From assembly GCA_947632745.1 (NCBI GenBank), contig CANRQH010000074.1, forward strand, positions 1 through 6,430: DNA of 6,430 nucleotides, written 5' to 3'. This stretch comes from an uncultured Clostridia bacterium. Its GTDB lineage: Bacteria > Bacillota > Clostridia > TANB77 > CAG-508. This document shows, piece after piece, positions 6,289 through 6,430 of this stretch; position 1 is the stretch's first letter; every line of letters begins with the position of its first letter. The position numbers were made by a program, and so were the translations under genes. The notes under the pieces were generated by a model, which was not told the DNA's origin, searched no databases, and saw nothing but the letters and a program-made list of their open reading frames with translations.

Positions 6289-6414
6289 ATGCCAGAAAAT
6301 AGAGGAGGATGCGGATGCGGTTTCGGATTTGGTGATGACTGCATTTGGATTATAATTCTTATTCTTTTAATATTCTGCTGTTGTGGTGGAAATAACAGAG
6401 GTGGATGTTGCTAA
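6289..6414 (+). CDS. Cys/Gly-rich single-helix microprotein, 41 aa, second of a tandem pair
   Basis: The frame has a strong ribosome binding site, AAAGGTGGTG (6271-6280), eight bases before ATG. The product is MPENRGGCGCGFGFGDDC, then a hydrophobic helix (about 19-29, IWIIILILLIF), then CCCGGNNRGGCC. It has eight cysteines and ten glycines in 41 residues. Aligned on the helix with the upstream microprotein, 9 of 15 core positions are identical (D, W, I-I-L, L-L, F, C), and most of the others are conservative. Start, length and helix therefore support each other, and the pair probably arose by duplication. The glycine-rich head replaces the Asn-rich head of the first protein, so the two may differ in partner or surface exposure. 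Function is unknown. The window ends 16 bases after the stop, so further copies or a terminator could follow unseen. Confidence 0.75.
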   Translation: MPENRGGCGCGFGFGDDCIWIIILILLIFCCCGGNNRGGCC

Positions 6415-6430
6415 TTAAATTTTTAGTTTT

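Noticed and set aside
6128..6414. Microproteins as a two-peptide bacteriocin
   Set aside because: There is no double-glycine leader and no visible immunity, transport or maturation gene, although the window ends soon after. The central hydrophobic helix with Cys on both sides is not typical of class II peptides.
1..6430. CRISPR array, transposon ends, phage or toxin-antitoxin system
   Set aside because: There are no regularly spaced repeats with unique spacers, no transposase or integrase motifs and no paired terminal repeats. The repeats seen are the two tandem ones and the leader hairpin described.

Overview
The window is very AT-rich. Its coding style points to a low-GC Bacillota, most likely a member of the Clostridia: Lys/Asn/Ile/Glu-rich proteins, strong AGGAGG-type ribosome binding sites, TTGAAA-N17-TATAAT promoters, and a MutL carrying the endonuclease motif. 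I cannot name the genus. There is no sign of phage, IS element, CRISPR or plasmid functions. This looks like chromosomal housekeeping sequence with a few lineage-specific genes.

Left block (about 1-3390, minus strand). A sigma-A-type promoter at 3362-3390 reads leftward into tRNA-Gly(UCC) (3276-3349). With no terminator in the 24-nt gap, the transcript should continue into a four-helix membrane protein of unknown function (2784-3251), then rlmB, a 23S rRNA 2'-O-ribose methyltransferase of the SpoU/TrmH class with an unusual arginine-rich N-terminal extension (1857-2762), then a large single-pass membrane-anchored protein of unknown function (62-1837). The gaps are 24, 21 and 19 nt, so this is most simply read as one transcription unit headed by a tRNA. 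A diverged 24-bp tandem duplication sits at and just past the stop codon of the last gene. No terminator is visible before the window edge.

Middle block (3485-6027, minus strand). mutL (3519-5900) has its own promoter (5999-6027), a 5' leader of roughly 90 nt with a perfect 10-bp hairpin abutting the Shine-Dalgarno region, and its own intrinsic terminator (3485-3514). It therefore appears to be a single-gene unit. The protein has intact ATPase and endonuclease domains, but it is long (793 aa) because of an expanded, acidic, partly repetitive linker.

Right block (6128-6414, plus strand, divergent from mutL). Two tandem microproteins of 35 and 41 aa each have a strong ribosome binding site, a single hydrophobic segment, and cysteine/glycine-rich flanks. 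Nine of 15 aligned core residues are identical, so they are evidently related to each other. They are the least explained genes here and the best candidates for something undescribed, possibly spore- or envelope-associated, although the sequence does not prove that.

No stretch above 300 bases lacks a gene. The two larger gaps, 3350-3518 and 5901-6127, hold the promoters, the terminator and the leader hairpin described below.
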